The notes: a model not told the origin generated them from the sequence alone. Shown: positions 1 through 11,361, counted from the stretch's first letter. The stretch is 64,000 bases of DNA from an uncultured Shewanella sp. (GCF_947501225.1 NZ_CANMUW010000001.1:124001-188000), one strand, 5' to 3'. Numbers and translations: made by a program.

Positions 1-1
1 A

Positions 2-2170
2 GCTGCCAAAGATGCTGCTGCTAAAGCTAAAGCCGATGAAGAAGCTAAAGCAGCGACCGAAGAGGCTAGAAAGCTTGCAGAGCAAAATGCTGAGCGTTGG
101 GCTGAAGAAGAGAAGCAGCGTAAAGAGTTGGAGAAGAGTAGCGATCACCATGTAACGACCTCTTCAGAGGCACGTGCTGCAGAAGATACTGCCGATGCCA
201 ATGCTGAAAAGCGTGGACGTCGTCCTCGCAAGGCTACATCTGCTGCAAATGCTGACAGTGCTTCAGCTAACACAGGTAAAGGCAAGCGTCGCGGTGGTAA
301 AGACAACCGTCGTGATAACCGTAATGCACGCGGTGGTCGTAATGCCCGTAACAACCGCAGTGTTGCGCCTGAGTCGATGGACCATGCGTTCACAAAACCT
401 GTTGCAGCAGTTAAGACTGATGTAAGAATCGGTGAAACGGTTTCAGTTTCTGAGCTTGCATCTAAGATGTCGATCAAGGCTACTGAGATCATCAAGCAGA
501 TGATGAAGATGGGCTCCATGGTTACCATTAACCAGGTGCTGGATCAGGAAACTGCTCAACTGGTTGCCGAAGAGATGGGTCACAAAGTTGTTCTGACTCG
601 TGAAAACGAACTGGAGCACCAAGTGCTGTCAGATCGTGACGCTAACATTCAAGCCGAGTCTCGCGCTCCAGTTGTTACTATCATGGGTCACGTCGACCAT
701 GGTAAGACTTCGTTGCTCGATTACATCCGTCGCGCTAAAGTCGCTTCAGGTGAAGCGGGTGGTATTACACAGCATATCGGTGCATACCATGTTGAAACTG
801 ACAATGGCATGATCACCTTCCTTGATACTCCTGGTCACGCGGCGTTTACCGCTATGCGTGCCCGTGGTGCTCAGGCTACGGATATCGTTATCCTGGTTGT
901 TGCTGCCGATGATGGCGTTATGCCACAAACGATTGAGGCTATCCAACACGCGAAAGCGGGTGGTGTTCCATTGATCGTTGCAGTCAACAAGATCGATAAG
1001 CCTGAAGCGGATCCTGACCGTGTTAAGACTGAGCTATCTCAGCATGGCGTTATGTCAGAAGAGTGGGGCGGCGACAACATGTTTGTTCATGTTTCTGCTA
1101 AGTCTGGTGAAGGTATCGATGAACTTCTTGAGGGTATTCTGCTAGAAGCGGAAGTACTGGAGCTTAAAGCTATCAAAGAAGGCATGGCAGCCGGTGTTGT
1201 TGTTGAGTCTAAGTTGGACAAGGGCCGTGGCCCGGTTGCAACTGTATTGGTTCAGGAAGGTACACTTAAGCAGGGCGATATCGTTCTTTGTGGTCTCGAG
1301 TACGGTAAAGTTCGTGCTATGCGTGATGAGAATGGCCGTGCCATCAAGTCAGCGGGTCCATCGATTCCTGTAGAAATTTTAGGTCTTTCGGGCGTTCCAT
1401 CGGCCGGTGATGAAGCTACAGTGGTTCGTGATGAGCGTAAAGCGCGTGAAGTAGCACTCTATCGTCAAGGTAAGTTCCGTGACGTTAAGCTTGCACGTCA
1501 GCAGAAGTCTAAGCTTGAGAACATGTTCGCTAACATGGTTGAAGGTGAAGTTCAGGAGCTAAACATCATCCTTAAGGCTGATGTTCAAGGTTCACTGGAA
1601 GCGATTGCAGATTCACTCAACAAGCTTTCAACCGATGAAGTTAAGGTTAATATCATCGCCCGCGGCGTTGGTGGTTTAACCGAAACTGATGCGACTTTGG
1701 CTGCAGCGTCTAACGCTATCATGATTGGTTTCAACATTCGTGCCGATGCACAGGCGCGTAAAGTGATCGAAGCCGAAAGTGTAGACCTACGCTACTACAG
1801 CGTTATCTATAACTTGATCGATGAAGTCAGAAATGCGATGAGCGGTCTGCTTGCTCCAGAGTTTAAGCAAGTTATTATCGGTCTTGCTGAAGTTCGTGAT
1901 GTGTTTAAGTCTCCTAAGATCGGTGCTATCGCTGGTTGTATGGTTACTGAAGGTACCATCAAGCGCAGCGCACCTATCCGCGTACTTCGTGATAATGTTG
2001 TTATCTACGAAGGTGAACTTGAGTCATTACGTCGATTTAAAGATGACGTTAACGAAGTTCGTAACGGTATGGAATGTGGTATCGGTGTGAAGAACTATAA
2101 TGATGTCAGAGTTGGCGATCAGATAGAAGTCTTCGAAACAGTCGAAATAGCACGCTCCTTAGAAGAGTAA
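2..2170 (+). CDS. infB: Translation initiation factor IF-2 (5' truncated by window edge)
   Basis: GTPase that brings initiator fMet-tRNA to the 30S subunit and promotes 50S joining. The frame is open from base 2, so the true start lies before the window. The TTG at 128 is internal. The first visible residues are an Ala/Lys/Glu-rich charged stretch, followed by an Arg/Gly/Asn-rich linker, as in the long gammaproteobacterial IF-2 N-terminus. An IF2_N-like segment follows (near bases 425-600). The G domain has GHVDHGKT (about 685-710), DTPGH (about 826), NKID (about 987) and SAK (about 1104). Domains II to IV fill the rest to the stop at 2168-2170. It heads the infB-rbfA-truB-rpsO series, the usual nusA-infB operon order. 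Identification is secure; only the N-terminal length is unknown. Confidence 0.98.
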   Translation, partial: AAKDAAAKAKADEEAKAATEEARKLAEQNAERWAEEEKQRKELEKSSDHHVTTSSEARAAEDTADANAEKRGRRPRKATSAANADSASANTGKGKRRGGKDNRRDNRNARGGRNARNNRSVAPESMDHAFTKPVAAVKTDVRIGETVSVSELASKMSIKATEIIKQMMKMGSMVTINQVLDQETAQLVAEEMGHKVVLTRENELEHQVLSDRDANIQAESRAPVVTIMGHVDHGKTSLLDYIRRAKVASGEAGGITQHIGAYHVETDNGMITFLDTPGHAAFTAMRARGAQATDIVILVVAADDGVMPQTIEAIQHAKAGGVPLIVAVNKIDKPEADPDRVKTELSQHGVMSEEWGGDNMFVHVSAKSGEGIDELLEGILLEAEVLELKAIKEGMAAGVVVESKLDKGRGPVATVLVQEGTLKQGDIVLCGLEYGKVRAMRDENGRAIKSAGPSIPVEILGLSGVPSAGDEATVVRDERKAREVALYRQGKFRDVKLARQQKSKLENMFANMVEGEVQELNIILKADVQGSLEAIADSLNKLSTDEVKVNIIARGVGGLTETDATLAAASNAIMIGFNIRADAQARKVIEAESVDLRYYSVIYNLIDEVRNAMSGLLAPEFKQVIIGLAEVRDVFKSPKIGAIAGCMVTEGTIKRSAPIRVLRDNVVIYEGELESLRRFKDDVNEVRNGMECGIGVKNYNDVRVGDQIEVFETVEIARSLEE

Positions 2171-2180
2171 AGCATTAAGA

Positions 2181-2205
2181 GGGCGGCGCTAGCCGCCCTT
2201 TTTAT
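2181..2205 (+). terminator. GC-rich hairpin plus T-run between infB and rbfA
   Basis: Inverted repeat GGGCGGC-GCTA-GCCGCCC followed by TTTTTATT, starting 10 bases after the infB stop. It has the form of a Rho-independent terminator. The next gene, rbfA, starts only 22 bases later in the same direction and normally belongs to the same operon, so it may be a partial terminator or an RNA-processing hairpin. Confidence 0.7.
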
Positions 2206-2227
2206 TACAGATGAATGGCAAAATATT

Positions 2228-2656
2228 ATGGCAAGAGAATTTAGTCGTACGCGACGTATTGCACAGCAACTTCAACAGGAGCTGGCGCAAGTACTGCAGC
2301 GTGATATAAAGGATCCTCGCATCGGCATGGTAACGGTAAATGACGTCGACGTTTCACGTGATTTAAGTTATGCCAAGGTGTTCGTTACCTTCTTCGAAGA
2401 AGATAAAGAGGTTGTAGAGGAGAAGCTGGAGGCGCTAAGCAGTGCATCTGGTTATATTCGTTCGCTGGTTGCCGGACGAATGAAGCTTAGAGTCATGCCT
2501 GAGCTAAGGTTTGTTTACGACTCCTCACTGGTTGAAGGTATGCGTATGTCTAACCTTGTTTCCCGTGTTATCAGCAACGATGAAGCTAAGCAGAAGAGTA
2601 ACTCGGACGATAAAAGAGCTGCCGACAGCGATAACGGCTCGGAAGGTGAAGATTAA
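2228..2656 (+). CDS. rbfA: Ribosome-binding factor A
   Basis: Small KH-fold protein that binds the 30S subunit and supports 16S rRNA 5'-end maturation and cold adaptation. The protein is 142 residues, slightly longer than the roughly 130 typical of enterobacteria, because of an acidic/Ser-rich tail (about residues 115-142). The N-terminus [16 protein letters not shown] and the [23 protein letters not shown] segment are family-typical. The stop codon overlaps the truB start in TAATG, so the two genes are translationally coupled. Confidence 0.97.
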   Translation: MAREFSRTRRIAQQLQQELAQVLQRDIKDPRIGMVTVNDVDVSRDLSYAKVFVTFFEEDKEVVEEKLEALSSASGYIRSLVAGRMKLRVMPELRFVYDSSLVEGMRMSNLVSRVISNDEAKQKSNSDDKRAADSDNGSEGED

Positions 2657-3621
2657 TGGCTCGTCGTTCTCGTGGTCGTTTTATCGATGGAATCCTACTC
2701 CTGGATAAAGACACCGGCATGAGCTCGAACTTTGCTCTGCAGAGGGTCAAACGTATCTTTAATGCGGCTAAGGCCGGACATACCGGTGCGCTCGATCCGC
2801 TTGCAACGGGTATGCTTCCAATCTGTCTGGGCGAGGCGACAAAGTTTTCTCAGCATCTTCTCGATGCCGATAAACGCTACACAGTTACCGCTAAGCTTGG
2901 GGAGAGAACCGACACCAGCGATTCAGACGGTGAGGTTGTTCAGACTCGTCCTGTTAACTTCACGCAAGAGCTGTTGATGGAGTCTCTGGAGCACTTCCGT
3001 GGCGAGACCATGCAGGTTCCCTCCATGTATTCGGCGCTTAAGTACCAGGGGCAACCTTTGTATAAGTATGCCCGTGAAGGTATCGAAGTTCCCAGAGAAG
3101 CGCGCCCTATCAATGTATTTGAGCTTAACTTTATCAGCCTCGAAGGCGATGAGTTAACTCTGGACATCCACTGCTCGAAAGGCACCTATATTCGTACTAT
3201 TACCGATGATCTGGGTGAGATGTTAGGCTGTGGTGCTCACGTTATCATGTTGCGTCGTACTCAGGTTGCCGGCTACCCTTACGAGCGTATGGTTAGCCTG
3301 GAGCAGCTCAACGATATGGTGGCTAAGGCCGAGGCTGAGGGTGTCGACCCTAAGTCGGTTCTGGACCCTCTGTTGCTGCCTATGGACACGGCCGTGAGCA
3401 AGTTTAAGGAAGCTAACTTGCCTGACAGTGTAGAGCCCTACCTGATGAATGGTAATCCGGTTCAGGCCCCTCTCATTAAAGACCTTGATGAGGGAGAGCT
3501 TGTGCGGATCACTATCGGTAATGAACATAAATTTGTTGGGATTGGTTCGATAAATGATGATGGCTTGTTAGCACCTAAGCGTCTGATTGTGGTGCGAGAC
3601 TCATCTTCAGAGTCTAACTAA
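2656..3621 (+). CDS. truB: tRNA pseudouridine(55) synthase TruB
   Basis: Makes pseudouridine 55 in the T-loop of tRNAs. The protein is 321 residues, the usual length. The catalytic motif [11 protein letters not shown] (about residues 42-52) holds the nucleophilic Asp. The KGTYIRT motif (about 175) and the C-terminal PUA-like region are present. The ATG overlaps the rbfA stop by one base. The downstream neighbour rpsO has its own promoter-like sequence. Confidence 0.98.
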   Translation: MARRSRGRFIDGILLLDKDTGMSSNFALQRVKRIFNAAKAGHTGALDPLATGMLPICLGEATKFSQHLLDADKRYTVTAKLGERTDTSDSDGEVVQTRPVNFTQELLMESLEHFRGETMQVPSMYSALKYQGQPLYKYAREGIEVPREARPINVFELNFISLEGDELTLDIHCSKGTYIRTITDDLGEMLGCGAHVIMLRRTQVAGYPYERMVSLEQLNDMVAKAEAEGVDPKSVLDPLLLPMDTAVSKFKEANLPDSVEPYLMNGNPVQAPLIKDLDEGELVRITIGNEHKFVGIGSINDDGLLAPKRLIVVRDSSSESN

Positions 3622-3675
3622 TCTTATCGAATACTAGCTGTACCGGGGTTTAGCCGCTTAAGGTGCAGATAGTTA

Positions 3676-3704
3676 TTGCGTATTTTGCCTGAAATAGGTA
3701 AAAT
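3676..3704 (+). promoter_or_regulatory. Sigma-70-type promoter upstream of rpsO
   Basis: TTGCGT (3676-3681) and TAAAAT (3699-3704) are separated by 17 bases and lie about 70 bases before the rpsO ATG, inside the truB-rpsO gap. In E. coli rpsO also has a promoter in this gap. The call rests on consensus match and spacing only. Confidence 0.5.
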
Positions 3705-3771
3705 GCCGCGCTTACTTTAGCTGAGTTAGTGATTGGCTAAAGCTTATTAATGCATTACTTGGAGAGACAAC

Positions 3772-4041
3772 ATGTCACTAAATGCTGAACAAACTGCAAA
3801 AATCCTGGCTGAATTCGGTCGTGGTGAAAACGATACCGGTTCTACTGAAGTTCAGGTAGCTCTTTTAACTGCACAGATCAACCATCTGCAAGGTCACTTT
3901 AAAGAGCACAAGCATGATCATCACTCACGTCGTGGTCTGTTACGTATGGTTAACACACGTCGTAAACTTCTTGCATACCTGAAGCGTACTGAAAATGTTC
4001 GTTACCAGGAACTGATCAAGAAGCTAGGTCTACGTCGTTAA
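3772..4041 (+). CDS. rpsO: 30S ribosomal protein S15
   Basis: An 89-residue primary rRNA-binding protein of the 30S platform. The S15 signature is visible: [19 protein letters not shown] near the N-terminus, then [19 protein letters not shown], and a C-terminal [27 protein letters not shown] ribosome-binding site (about 3761-3766) precedes the ATG. In E. coli S15 autoregulates by binding its own leader; the 150-base leader here could do the same, but I did not fold it. Followed by a strong terminator. Confidence 0.99.
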   Translation: MSLNAEQTAKILAEFGRGENDTGSTEVQVALLTAQINHLQGHFKEHKHDHHSRRGLLRMVNTRRKLLAYLKRTENVRYQELIKKLGLRR

Positions 4042-4060
4042 TTTCGACCCGACTTAGATC

Positions 4061-4084
4061 AAGGAGGCCCAGGCCTCCTTTTTT
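4061..4084 (+). terminator. Rho-independent terminator after rpsO
   Basis: AAGGAGGCC-CA-GGCCTCCTT followed by TTTT, 20 bases past the rpsO stop. The symmetric A/T flanks also allow use by transcription from the other strand, where the convergent GGDEF-EAL gene ends nearby. Confidence 0.85.
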
Positions 4085-4130
4085 ATTGCCTGTAAGAAGG
4101 TGAGAGAGCTGAGTTACTAGGGGCTAGGGG

Positions 4131-6164
4131 CTATATATGCGTAATACTCGCAGTCTGGGATTTGATATGTGTATCTTCAAACTCTTGCTGTGTCACAGGC
4201 TTGCTGAAATAAAACCCTTGTCCTATCTGGCAGTTATTACTGTTAAGCCACTCTAACTGCTGTTCATTTTCAATGCCTTCTGCAACTATGTTCAGGTTAA
4301 GTTGCTTACCCAGCATCAAAATCGTCGATGCAATGGCACTTTCATTGGGTAGATCGGTAACGAAACAGCGATCAATTTTCATCGTCGTAATGGGCAGGTG
4401 TCTCAGGTAGGAGAGAGAGGAGTAACCGGTACCGAAATCGTCCACCGCGATACCGAAACCGGCCGACTTTAACTGCTGTAACTTAGTGATTGCAAGTTCG
4501 ATATCGTTCATCAGCGATGTTTCGGTGATCTCTATCTCCAACAGTTCCGGATCTATTTGATATCTCATCGCCAGTTGTTTGATGTCGGGAACAAGGCTCG
4601 AATCGGCAAACTGCTGTGAGGCTACGTTGACGGCAATGGGAAGGGCGAAGTTATACTCGTTCTGCCACTTTCTGATGGTCTTACAGGCCTCCTCTATGAC
4701 CCAGCGGCCAATGGGAATGATGATACCTGTCTCTTCAGCCACGGGGATGAATGACATAGGGCTTATCAAGCGACCATCTTTCTGCCATCTGATCAGGGCC
4801 TCACAAGCAACGACCTTGCCGGTTTTTATATCAAACTTAGGTTGATAGTGAAGGATAAACTCTTCGTTTTTCAACGCATCATGTAGTGATGCTTCCGTAC
4901 GCAACCTGACGGCTGCACGCTCTGTCATCTGCTGCTTGAAGAAAGCCCACTGGTTTGAACCGGCCGCCTTTGCACTGTACATGGCGATATCCGCGTGACG
5001 GATCAGATCCTCTGCACTCATGCCATCGTCGGGGTAGATGGATATACCTACGGAGGCGGCAGGGTGAATGGTATGCTCGTTGAGCTGCATGGGAGTGTTA
5101 AGCTGGATAAGCAGCTTATCAACAAAGTCGGCTGCCTGGTCCGGCGTGCGTATCTCGTCGGCTAAGATAACAAATTCATCGCCACCGAGTCTGGCTACGG
5201 TACCGTTATCACCGACCACGCGTTCGAGTACCCGGGCAATCCTGGCCAAAAACTGATCGCCAATCGCATGGCCCAGTGAATCGTTAATATTCTTGAATCG
5301 GTCGAGATCGATAAACAGCATGCAAAACTGATTTCTATGCACCCGGGCTCTTTGAATCGTGACGGCAATGGTTTCCAGAAGTAAAGTTCGATTGGGTAAA
5401 CCGGTCAGGGGATCCCGGGTCGCCATCTTTCGAAGCTTACTCTGTGTCTGACCAAACTGGATCAGAATCTGATTAAACTTAGATGTTACCAGCCCCAGCT
5501 CATCATCTTTATGGGACTTATCCATAGGCAGTAAGTTTTCATCCGGAGATTCAGGATCGATCTTATCTATCGCCTCACTGATCTCGGCTATGGGTTTGGT
5601 CAAGAAGCGGTGAAAGACAAATGAGAGTACCAGAGTGATTAGCAGTGCTCGTGCAAGTGTACCGATTAAGCTAAATCTTAATTGAGAAAACAGTGAGTCA
5701 GTCAATCCTTGGGTGTCATATAAAATCGTCAAGGTGCCGATGAGCTGCTGCTTCTCTGTTCCCTCGAAGTAGAAGGGCCGATAGAGGGAGCGTGAGATCT
5801 CTTTCAGGTCGCCAAAGAGTTTGTCGCTCAGCTCTTCAAAAATATTGGGATGGGAGGCGGCACTGGAAACAGAGACAAACATTGAGCCATCGTCGAGTTC
5901 AACAACCGCAGAGCCAACGTGCTCGACTTTTAATACGCCCTCAAGAGTTTGCTTGGCCAGGTTATCATCGAGCGCCCATACGGCATTAGCCGACGGCTGT
6001 TCAACCGAGTCCAGCAGTTCAGTTTGTGAAACCTTCAGCTCATCTCTAGCAGACACCCCCACCAATGCAACTTCGACAATAAAAATTGCGACTGCAAAGA
6101 AAAGTGCGGAAAAAACGACAAGACTCGTCTGTTTCCAGGTTAGAGATTTAAAGCCTGCATTCAT
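4131..6164 (-). CDS. Membrane GGDEF-EAL cyclic-di-GMP protein with HAMP domain
   Basis: Putative diguanylate cyclase/phosphodiesterase of 677 residues, transcribed opposite to its neighbours. Order: transmembrane segment (about 14-34), a roughly 130-residue extracytoplasmic sensor region, second transmembrane segment (about 168-188), HAMP linker, GGDEF domain with an intact LGGDEF site (about 327), and EAL domain with an intact EALIRW site (about 457) and DDFGTGYSS. The position of the product-inhibition RxxD motif before GGDEF reads GDNG, so there is no I-site. Both catalytic signatures look functional; which activity dominates cannot be told from sequence. Divergent from pnp. Confidence 0.93.
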   Translation of the reverse strand: MNAGFKSLTWKQTSLVVFSALFFAVAIFIVEVALVGVSARDELKVSQTELLDSVEQPSANAVWALDDNLAKQTLEGVLKVEHVGSAVVELDDGSMFVSVSSAASHPNIFEELSDKLFGDLKEISRSLYRPFYFEGTEKQQLIGTLTILYDTQGLTDSLFSQLRFSLIGTLARALLITLVLSFVFHRFLTKPIAEISEAIDKIDPESPDENLLPMDKSHKDDELGLVTSKFNQILIQFGQTQSKLRKMATRDPLTGLPNRTLLLETIAVTIQRARVHRNQFCMLFIDLDRFKNINDSLGHAIGDQFLARIARVLERVVGDNGTVARLGGDEFVILADEIRTPDQAADFVDKLLIQLNTPMQLNEHTIHPAASVGISIYPDDGMSAEDLIRHADIAMYSAKAAGSNQWAFFKQQMTERAAVRLRTEASLHDALKNEEFILHYQPKFDIKTGKVVACEALIRWQKDGRLISPMSFIPVAEETGIIIPIGRWVIEEACKTIRKWQNEYNFALPIAVNVASQQFADSSLVPDIKQLAMRYQIDPELLEIEITETSLMNDIELAITKLQQLKSAGFGIAVDDFGTGYSSLSYLRHLPITTMKIDRCFVTDLPNESAIASTILMLGKQLNLNIVAEGIENEQQLEWLNSNNCQIGQGFYFSKPVTQQEFEDTHIKSQTASITHI

Positions 6165-6291
6165 TTGACCATCCTTTATACCAGGGAGCTGATACCAAAA
6201 ATTCAGGTTTTATGGCGATTCCATAAGAAATTTTTCACTTACTACTCACTTTAGAGAAAAGTTTCCGCTTTGTCATCACTATGTGCCCTTT

Positions 6292-6308
6292 ATCTCTTTA
6301 ATAGAGAT
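6292..6308 (+). other. Small hairpin in the pnp leader
   Basis: Perfect inverted repeat ATCTCT-TTAAT-AGAGAT in the gap between the divergent GGDEF-EAL gene and pnp, followed by a possible -10 TATACT at 6313-6318. In E. coli the pnp leader forms an RNase III-cut stem that controls autoregulation. This stem is shorter, and whether it lies inside the transcript is unknown. Confidence 0.3.
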
Positions 6309-6360
6309 GAAGTATACTTGTCGGCGAAATTAAGGTTATTAAATTTAAGGAATGGTTCAC

Positions 6361-8466
6361 GTGAATCCAATCGTAAAGAGTTTTGAATATGGTCAGCACA
6401 CAGTCACGTTAGAGACTGGGGTTATTGCACGTCAGGCAGACGCAGCAGTTTTGGCAAGTATGGGTGATACAACAGTATTAGTTACTGTTGTTGGTAAGAA
6501 AGCCGAAGAGCCAGGTCGTGACTTTTTTCCATTAACGGTTAACTACCAGGAAAAGACTTACGCTGCAGGTAAAATCCCAGGTGGTTTCTTTAAGCGTGAA
6601 GGCCGTCCATCTGAAAACGAAACATTGATTGCCCGCCTTATTGACCGTCCTATTCGTCCACTATTTCCAAATGGCTTCAAGAATGAAGTTCAGGTAATTA
6701 TCACAGTAGTTTCTGTCGATCCTGAAATCAATCCTGATGTTATTTCGATGATTGGTACTTCGGCTGCATTGTCTATCTCTGGTCTGCCTTTCAACGGCCC
6801 ACTGGGTGTAGCTCGCGTCGGTTACGTTGATGGCGAATATGTACTTAACCCAAATGTTAGCCAGCTTGAAGATAGTCAACTTGATCTGGTCGTTGCCGGT
6901 ACTCAAGGTGCGGTATTGATGGTTGAGTCTGAAGCGGCATCACTTCCTGAAGAGGTTATGCTTGGTGGTGTGGTCTATGGCCATGACCAGCAGCAAGTTG
7001 TGATCAACGCAATCGAAGAGCTAAAAGCCGAAGCAGGCAAGCCTGCATGGGACTGGACAGCACCTGTTGCCGATGCCGAGCTGGTTGCTAAGATCAAGGA
7101 ACTCGCTGAAGCCGAGATGACAGCTGCTTATCAGATTGCTGATAAGACTGAGCGTCGTGATGCGGTTAATGCACTGAAGGATGCAGCAATTGAGAAGCTG
7201 GTTGAAGAGAATCCTGAAGTCGATCTTCGTGAAGTAGGTAAGTTGCTAGGTAGCCTGGAGAAGAGCGTCGTTCGTAGCCGTATCATCGCCGGTAACCCAC
7301 GCATCGATGGTCGTGAACCAGATATGGTACGTGCCCTGAACGTAATGGCCGGTGTACTTCCACGTACACACGGTAGCTCACTGTTCACTCGTGGTGAAAC
7401 TCAGGCGCTTGTTACCTGTACCTTAGGTACCGAGCGTGATGCTCAGAAAGTTGACAGCATCATGGGTGAGTACACTAACCGCTTTATGCTGCACTATAAC
7501 TTCCCTCCTTATTCTGTTGGTGAGACAGGTATGGTTGGTTCACCTAAGCGTCGTGAGATCGGCCACGGTAAGCTGGCATGGCGCGGTATTAATGCCGTTA
7601 TGCCTTCTGCAGAAGAGTTTCCATACAGCGTTCGCGTAGTATCTGAAATCACTGAATCTAACGGTTCAAGCTCTATGGCATCAGTTTGTGGTACTTCACT
7701 TGCGCTTATGGACGCCGGTGTACCAATCAAGACATCTGTTGCCGGTATCGCTATGGGTCTGGTCAAAGAAGGCGATGATTTCGTTGTACTTTCAGACATT
7801 CTGGGTGATGAAGACCACCTTGGCGATATGGACTTTAAAGTTGCCGGTACCCGTGACGGTATTACAGCTCTGCAGATGGATATCAAGATTGAAGGTATCA
7901 CTAAAGAGATTATGCAGATCGCTCTTCAGCAAGCCTACGGCGCTCGTGTTCATATCTTGAATGTTATGGATCAGGCGATCTCCGGCCACCGTGAAGAGAT
8001 CTCTGACCATGCACCACGTATCACTACGCTGAAGATTAACCCTGAGAAGATCCGTGATGTTATCGGTAAAGGTGGTGCAACTATCCGTGCACTTACCGAA
8101 GAGACTGGTACAACTATCGAACTTGAAGACGATGGTACAGTTAAGATCGCATCTGCAAATGGTGAAGCAACTAAAGAAGCTATCCGCCGCATCGAAGAGA
8201 TCACTGCCGAAGTTGAAGTTGGCACCATCTATAACGGTAAAGTTGTTCGTATCGTCGATTTCGGTGCGTTCGTTACTATCCTACCGGGTAAAGATGGTCT
8301 GGTTCATATCTCTCAGATTGCCGAAGAGCGTGTAGCTAACGTTTCTGACTACCTACAGGTAGGTCAGGAAGTTAAGGTTAAGGTGATGGAAGTCGATCGC
8401 CAGGGCCGTGTACGTCTTTCTATGAAAGAAGCTGCGCCTAAAGCTGAAGCGGCACCAGCCGAGTAA
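6361..8466 (+). CDS. pnp: Polyribonucleotide nucleotidyltransferase (PNPase)
   Basis: Phosphorolytic 3'-5' exoribonuclease and degradosome component. Order: first RNase PH domain, helical linker, second RNase PH domain, KH domain ([11 protein letters not shown], about 562-572), S1 domain ([17 protein letters not shown], about 622-638). Start choice: an in-frame ATG at 6352 directly abuts the AAGGA ribosome-binding site (6347-6351). The GTG at 6361 sits 9 bases after it and gives [15 protein letters not shown], which matches the known PNPase N-terminus. I therefore call 6361 (701 residues); the alternative adds three residues. Ends in an acidic/Ala-rich tail and a strong terminator. Confidence 0.97.
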   Translation: MNPIVKSFEYGQHTVTLETGVIARQADAAVLASMGDTTVLVTVVGKKAEEPGRDFFPLTVNYQEKTYAAGKIPGGFFKREGRPSENETLIARLIDRPIRPLFPNGFKNEVQVIITVVSVDPEINPDVISMIGTSAALSISGLPFNGPLGVARVGYVDGEYVLNPNVSQLEDSQLDLVVAGTQGAVLMVESEAASLPEEVMLGGVVYGHDQQQVVINAIEELKAEAGKPAWDWTAPVADAELVAKIKELAEAEMTAAYQIADKTERRDAVNALKDAAIEKLVEENPEVDLREVGKLLGSLEKSVVRSRIIAGNPRIDGREPDMVRALNVMAGVLPRTHGSSLFTRGETQALVTCTLGTERDAQKVDSIMGEYTNRFMLHYNFPPYSVGETGMVGSPKRREIGHGKLAWRGINAVMPSAEEFPYSVRVVSEITESNGSSSMASVCGTSLALMDAGVPIKTSVAGIAMGLVKEGDDFVVLSDILGDEDHLGDMDFKVAGTRDGITALQMDIKIEGITKEIMQIALQQAYGARVHILNVMDQAISGHREEISDHAPRITTLKINPEKIRDVIGKGGATIRALTEETGTTIELEDDGTVKIASANGEATKEAIRRIEEITAEVEVGTIYNGKVVRIVDFGAFVTILPGKDGLVHISQIAEERVANVSDYLQVGQEVKVKVMEVDRQGRVRLSMKEAAPKAEAAPAE

Positions 8467-8498
8467 ACCTACCTGTTAAAGGTATGTTGAATAAGAAA

Positions 8499-8524
8499 GG
8501 AGACCTTAGGGTCTCCTTTTTTTT
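8499..8524 (+). terminator. Rho-independent terminator after pnp
   Basis: GGAGACC-TTAG-GGTCTCC followed by eight T, about 33 bases after the pnp stop. Confidence 0.88.
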
Positions 8525-8619
8525 GCTAACTGATTGATGAAATATTTAAATCCTTGATAGCCGTAGTGATAGCGGATTGCTATGATTACAGGCACTGGTG
8601 AACTCAAAGGGTTAAATGG

Positions 8620-9528
8620 ATGATTCAAAAAATGCGAACAGTCGCAGTTGTAGTTTTGGCTGGTATGAGTATTTTGCTTACAGGATGTGTTTCGACTCAC
8701 TCTGGCGGGAGCGAACAGGGCAAGGTGATGGTAGAGCCTGTGATGCCCGATTATAAGCTGGAGGTAACCCTCGCTAAGTTAAACGAAATTCTATCATCAG
8801 CCGAGTTGACCGACGAGCAGAGAGCCCGATTTCACTATGACCGTGGTGTCATCTACGACAGTGTCGGTTTGAGGATCTTGAGTCGAATCGACTTTCACCA
8901 GGCGCTGAAGTTGCAGCCTAATCTAGCCGATGCCTATAACTTCATCGGTATCTATTATACCCAGGAGGGGGAGTTTGAAAGCGCCTATGAAGCATTTGAC
9001 GCCGTGCTGGAGCTCTCACCCGACTATGATTATGCCTTCTTAAATCGTGGTATCGCATTATATTATGCTGAGCGAAACAGTTTAGCGGTTGAAGATATGG
9101 AGTCATTCTACTCATTAGATCAAACAGATGGTTACCGCGCTCTCTGGCTTTACCTGACCGAAAGTGAGATAAGTGTTGAACAGGCGAAGCTCAGGCTCGA
9201 ATATAACCGCACTCAGCTCACTCCCGATGCCTGGTCTAATGAATTAGTTGATTTCTATCTGGGGAAAAAAACGCGGGAGCAGATCTTTGCTGCGGCTAAA
9301 GAGGGGCTCTCTCATCCCAATGAGTATGCGGAGCGTTTATGTGAAGCCTACTTCTATATTGCAAAGATTGCTCAGCAGAAGGGAGATAACAGCGATGCGG
9401 CCAACTATTTCAGGCTCGCATTAGCGACCAATATCTATGACTTTGTCGAACATAGATACGCAAGAATAGAGCTGGCTAAAATAAATGCTCAACTTAGTGC
9501 AGAACAAGCGGCTGAAAAGAGTCATTAA
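8620..9528 (+). CDS. nlpI: Lipoprotein NlpI, TPR protein
   Basis: Outer-membrane-anchored TPR lipoprotein. In E. coli NlpI adapts the protease Prc for turnover of the peptidoglycan endopeptidase MepS. It has a signal peptide with lipobox LLTG|C (Cys about residue 23). TPR-like repeats follow: FHYDRGVIYDSVG (about 67), ADAYNFIGIYYTQEG (about 105), YDYAFLNRGIALYYAE (about 138). Length 302 is close to E. coli NlpI (294). AAAGGG at 8606-8611 sets the ATG at 8620. The position just after pnp is as in enterobacteria, but deaD does not follow; prfC does. Confidence 0.93.
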   Translation: MIQKMRTVAVVVLAGMSILLTGCVSTHSGGSEQGKVMVEPVMPDYKLEVTLAKLNEILSSAELTDEQRARFHYDRGVIYDSVGLRILSRIDFHQALKLQPNLADAYNFIGIYYTQEGEFESAYEAFDAVLELSPDYDYAFLNRGIALYYAERNSLAVEDMESFYSLDQTDGYRALWLYLTESEISVEQAKLRLEYNRTQLTPDAWSNELVDFYLGKKTREQIFAAAKEGLSHPNEYAERLCEAYFYIAKIAQQKGDNSDAANYFRLALATNIYDFVEHRYARIELAKINAQLSAEQAAEKSH

Positions 9529-9548
9529 GGCTTCTCGCTTTATTGGTT

Positions 9549-9581
9549 ATGCCATGCAGCCGGGTTTCGGGTTGCATGGTG
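9549..9581 (+). other. Hairpin between nlpI and prfC
   Basis: CCATGCAGCC pairs with GGTTGCATGG (one G-T wobble) just after the nlpI stop. No T-run follows, so it is not a standard terminator. It may stabilise the nlpI 3' end. Confidence 0.4.
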
Positions 9582-9780
9582 ACCGATTGCTCTCACTAAA
9601 TATGGTTCCACTTTTATGCCACACCGGCCTGACTTACTTAAGCCCTAAACTCCTCCTCGAAAGCTAAAATTTTTATATTCATCGACTCTGCAGCTTTAAT
9701 CTGCTTGCCACTGTCTAGCCAAGCCCGGGTCTAACCGCTATAATTGCCGGCTTTTAGAACACCGGAATCTGCAGGTTATC

Positions 9781-11361
9781 ATGTCAGGCAATAAAGTTGA
9801 GGTCGACAAGCGTCGTACTTTCGCCATTATCTCTCACCCCGATGCGGGTAAGACAACAATCACCGAGAAGGTACTCCTATTTGGTCAGGCGCTGCAGAAG
9901 GCTGGTACTGTAAAAGGTAAGAAGTCCGGTCAACACGCTAAGTCTGACTGGATGGAGATGGAAAAAGATCGTGGTATCTCTATCACGACATCTGTGATGC
10001 AGTTTCCCTATAACGATGCGCTGGTTAATCTGCTTGATACCCCGGGTCACGAAGACTTCTCCGAAGATACCTATCGTACTCTGACTGCCGTTGACTCGTG
10101 TTTGATGGTGATTGACTCGGCAAAAGGTGTTGAGCAACGCACCATCAAGTTGATGGAGGTCACCCGGCTGCGCGACACACCTATCGTTACCTTTATGAAC
10201 AAACTCGACCGTGATATTCGCGATCCCTTAGAGTTGATGGATGAGGTCGAGGACGTACTCAATATTGCTTGTGCGCCAATTACCTGGCCGATCGGTTGTG
10301 GTAAAGAGTTTAAAGGTGTTTATCACCTTCTTCGTGATGAGGTCATCCTCTACCAGAGTGGTCAGGGGCATACGATTCAGGACTCGACAATCATCAAGGG
10401 GCTGGATAATCCGGAACTGGATGCTGCCATTGGTACCTATGCGCAAGAGGTGCGTGAAGAGCTGGAATTAGTTCAAGGTGCATCTAATGAGTTCGATCTG
10501 GAGCTGTTTCTTGCCGGTGAATTGACACCTGTTTTCTTCGGTACCGCTTTAGGTAACTTTGGTGTCGATCATATTCTCGATGGCATCGTTGATTGGGCTC
10601 CGAAACCTCAGGGTCGTGAGACCGAAGTGCGAGAGGTGCAGCCGGAAGAGGAGAAGTTCAGTGGTTTCGTATTTAAGATCCAAGCGAATATGGATCCTAA
10701 ACACAGAGACCGGGTGGCCTTTATGCGTATCTGTTCCGGTCGATATGAGCAGGGCATGAAGATGCATCATGTGCGCTTGGGTAAAGATGTGAATGTCAGC
10801 GATGCGCTGACTTTCATGGCGGGTGACCGAAATCGCGCCGAAGCCGCCTACCCGGGTGATATTATCGGACTGCACAACCACGGAACCATGCGTATCGGTG
10901 ATACCTTTACTCAGGGTGAAAAACTGCGCTTTACCGGCGTACCTAACTTCGCACCCGAGATGTTCCGTCGTATTCGTCTCAAAGATCCTCTGAAACAGAA
11001 GCAGCTGCTGAAGGGGCTGGTTCAGCTCTCGGAAGAGGGAGCGGTTCAGGTATTCAGACCGATAGACTCTAACGACTTGATTGTTGGTGCCGTCGGGGTA
11101 CTGCAGTTTGAGGTGGTCGTAGGACGCCTGAAAACTGAGTATAAGGTCGAAGCTATCTATGAGGCTATCAGTGTCGCCACCGCCCGCTGGGTATATTGTG
11201 ACGATGAAAGAAAGCTGGAGGAGTTCAGACGCAAGTGTAGTACCAACTTGGCGCTGGATGGCGGTGACAATCTGACCTATATTGCGCCGACCATGGTTAA
11301 TCTGAACCTCTCTATGGAGCGCTATCCGGATATTCACTTCGCTAAGACTCGTGAGAACTAG
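9781..11361 (+). CDS. prfC: Peptide chain release factor 3
   Basis: GTPase that removes RF1/RF2 from the ribosome after peptide release. The 526 residues match the usual length. G-domain motifs: [16 protein letters not shown] (about 17-32), [16 protein letters not shown] (about 87-102), NKLDRD (about 140). Domain II and the C-terminal RF3 domain follow (GVLQFEVV, about 440). The long antisense frame across its 3' half is a codon-bias shadow. Confidence 0.98.
   Translation: MSGNKVEVDKRRTFAIISHPDAGKTTITEKVLLFGQALQKAGTVKGKKSGQHAKSDWMEMEKDRGISITTSVMQFPYNDALVNLLDTPGHEDFSEDTYRTLTAVDSCLMVIDSAKGVEQRTIKLMEVTRLRDTPIVTFMNKLDRDIRDPLELMDEVEDVLNIACAPITWPIGCGKEFKGVYHLLRDEVILYQSGQGHTIQDSTIIKGLDNPELDAAIGTYAQEVREELELVQGASNEFDLELFLAGELTPVFFGTALGNFGVDHILDGIVDWAPKPQGRETEVREVQPEEEKFSGFVFKIQANMDPKHRDRVAFMRICSGRYEQGMKMHHVRLGKDVNVSDALTFMAGDRNRAEAAYPGDIIGLHNHGTMRIGDTFTQGEKLRFTGVPNFAPEMFRRIRLKDPLKQKQLLKGLVQLSEEGAVQVFRPIDSNDLIVGAVGVLQFEVVVGRLKTEYKVEAIYEAISVATARWVYCDDERKLEEFRRKCSTNLALDGGDNLTYIAPTMVNLNLSMERYPDIHFAKTREN

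Noticed and set aside
9485..9667. 60-codon frame across the nlpI end
   Set aside because: Overlaps the nlpI stop and the hairpin behind it; no coding character.
10549..11337. 262-codon antisense open frame inside prfC
   Set aside because: Fully contained in a certain gene on the other strand, no recognisable motif; arises from prfC codon use.
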